Both the position numbers and the translations under genes were made by a program. This document shows, piece by piece, positions 62,639 to 64,000 of a stretch of 64,000 nt of DNA. The notes beneath the pieces were generated by a model. That model did no database searches. It saw nothing but the letters and a program-made list of their open reading frames with translations, and was not told the DNA's origin. This stretch comes from Chondrilla cf. caribensis (taxonomy: Eukaryota; Porifera; Demospongiae; Chondrillida; Chondrillidae): positions 175,001 to 239,000 of the forward strand of contig OZ026554.1 in the NCBI GenBank assembly GCA_964020155.1, given 5' to 3'. Numbering within the stretch: the first letter of the stretch is position 1; every line of letters begins with the position of its first letter.

Positions 62639-64000
62639 TCAAGATAATTGAGTTGTGTATAATGACAGCAGTTCTCTGTACAGTCTTTTTACTGGTCCAT
62701 TGCTACTCTCACTAGCTCTAGGAAGATCATTCTTGATTGCTAGTAAGTGAGCATGGCACAACTCACATTTCTTCATCCTGTGCAAGAGAATACACGCACT
62801 GTCAACAGCAACCACTTCTGAATGGAGGGAAAATGTCATTTCACCTTTCTTCTCTCGTAAGATCCACTCCAGCAGAGGGTGGGGAGTTGATGGTGTCCCG
62901 AATAAGAGGACCAAATGTCTTCAAAATGAGTGTTATTGTCCCGCAACCACAGATCACATGACTGGATGGGAAAACAGCTAAGAATGCACTTGGGAACATC
63001 GAGGGGGGTCGATTCTCACTCACGATTCATGCTTGCTGAAGACCAGTCCTTTCATCTCTGGCAATACAACAGTGCAGATGTCCAGTGACCACAGTCCTCT
63101 TGGTTAGGGTGTTGTGGGAGGGAGGAAATCAGGGAACAGTTCAAAAACAAGAAATCAAATTGAACTTACTTTCTTTGTTTCAAAATAGACAAAATATCCA
63201 CTAAAATTGAGTTGTCGTTTAGAGCAACAACTTCTTCAAATGCAGTCTACACCAAATGAATGGAGTGATGAACAGAACTGTCAAGATAGCAATCTTGTGG
63301 TAACCACCTTTGGATCTTCTACTGTCCACGTTTCCTTTATTCGTTGTATTTGCCTCATCCTGTTCCCAAGTATGGACCTGAGTTGGGTGTGTGCTGGAGG
63401 GGACAGGTTCAAGTCGTACTAACAAACCACCACAGACACAGACCAAATGTACAAAGACCGGCTCCACAACTTGGAACTAGCACAGACCTTTAGTCAGTTT
63501 GGTCAAAGCCTGCTCGTCTGTCAGTGCCGGTTTGGGTAGGTCCTTGTCAACACCGACTGGTATTGGCCAAGACACCGGCATGAACTCGTCCAGAGGAAGC
63601 TCAACAGACTGCTCAAATTCACCGGACAACTTCTTCTTGGAAAGAGAACATATAACACAAACACTACACAGATGATCAGGTTATATTGGAATTTACCTTT
63701 GGTGCTCGTGTCACTGGTTTTTGGGGGTGTGACTCAGTGGGTGGAGCACATTGAGGTGGATTAGCTGCAGGTAAAGGATGTGGGTGTGGATCAGCTGGAG
63801 GAGGAGCAAATGGCTCGAAGAGTTGTTTAGGAGGAGTACGGGCTGCAAGAACAGAGAAACGTATTGATAGGAAGTGCTCTGGCGGTCCCAGATTTACGTA
63901 TACTCACTGAGAGTTGACCTTGGAATGAATATCTCCTGTCTCTCTTCAGGATTAGCTTCAGGAACATTGCTGTCGTCTTCATTCTCATCCACTGTTTCTG
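62639..64000 (-). CDS. KATNB1: Katanin p80 subunit, C-terminal part (partial at window edge)
   Basis: The window contains the 3' exons only. From the right edge they give an acidic/Pro-rich linker (about 63906-64000, then about 63700-63842), then PLDEFMPVSW and PALTDEQALTKLTK. The con80 helical domain follows: RMRQIQRIKETW, AFEEVVALNDNSILVDILSI, LWSLDICTVVLPEMKGLVF, LILKTFGPLIRDTINSPP, SAGVDLTREERK. The last exon gives KKCELCHAHLLAIKNDLPRA and a stop at 62639-62641. This is the p60-binding C-terminus of katanin p80. WD40 repeats are expected to the right of the window; if absent, the gene would instead be KATNBL1. The p80-p60 enzyme severs microtubules at centrosomes, spindles and cilia. Confidence 0.85.

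Overview
This window is a gene-dense stretch of an animal nuclear genome. Every recognisable protein is eukaryotic, genes are split by mostly short GT-AG introns, poly(A) signals are visible, and the gene set is metazoan: CBFB, ESRP, TEN1, RTTN, CEP192, KATNB1, and a plant-HYL1-like dsRNA-binding protein of the kind known from cnidarians and sponges. A sponge or another early-branching animal fits best, but the sequence alone does not fix the species. Gene identities come from remembered family similarity, not from a search. Exon ends are exact only where stated.

Left third (1-21 kb): the 3' end of a cytochrome P450 gene (+) converges on a coiled-coil gene resembling CEP89 (-). That gene diverges from a small three-exon gene for a ciliary microtubule inner protein (CIMIP1/C20orf85, +). 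A large CEP192/SPD-2 gene (-) follows, with its start codon 45 bp from that of ACIN1 (acinus, +).

Middle (21-40 kb): TEN1 (-), POLR2C (-), LENG1 (+), a single-exon RBM12-like gene (-), single-exon mitochondrial phenylalanyl-tRNA synthetase FARS2 (+), the HYL1-like dsRNA-binding protein (-), an epithelial splicing regulator ESRP/fusilli (+) and alanine aminotransferase (+).

Right third (40-64 kb): rotatin (RTTN, +) spread over more than 13 kb, VPS9D1 (+), CBFB (-), the replication licensing factor CDT1 (-), and the 3' part of katanin p80 (KATNB1, -), cut by the window edge.

Themes. Five gene pairs are head-to-head with start codons about 45-125 bp apart. Centrosome/cilium genes (CEP89-like, CIMIP1, CEP192, RTTN, KATNB1) are over-represented. 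The promoter shared by the CEP89-like gene and CIMIP1 carries a symmetric RFX X-box. Several start codons sit in a CAAAATGGC context resembling a YY1 site. Introns are repeatedly inflated by minisatellites that begin beside the 5' splice site and by long (CA/TG)n tracts. In-frame minisatellites have also expanded the disordered parts of CEP192 and the HYL1-like protein. I saw no transposon, rRNA, tRNA or CRISPR array.
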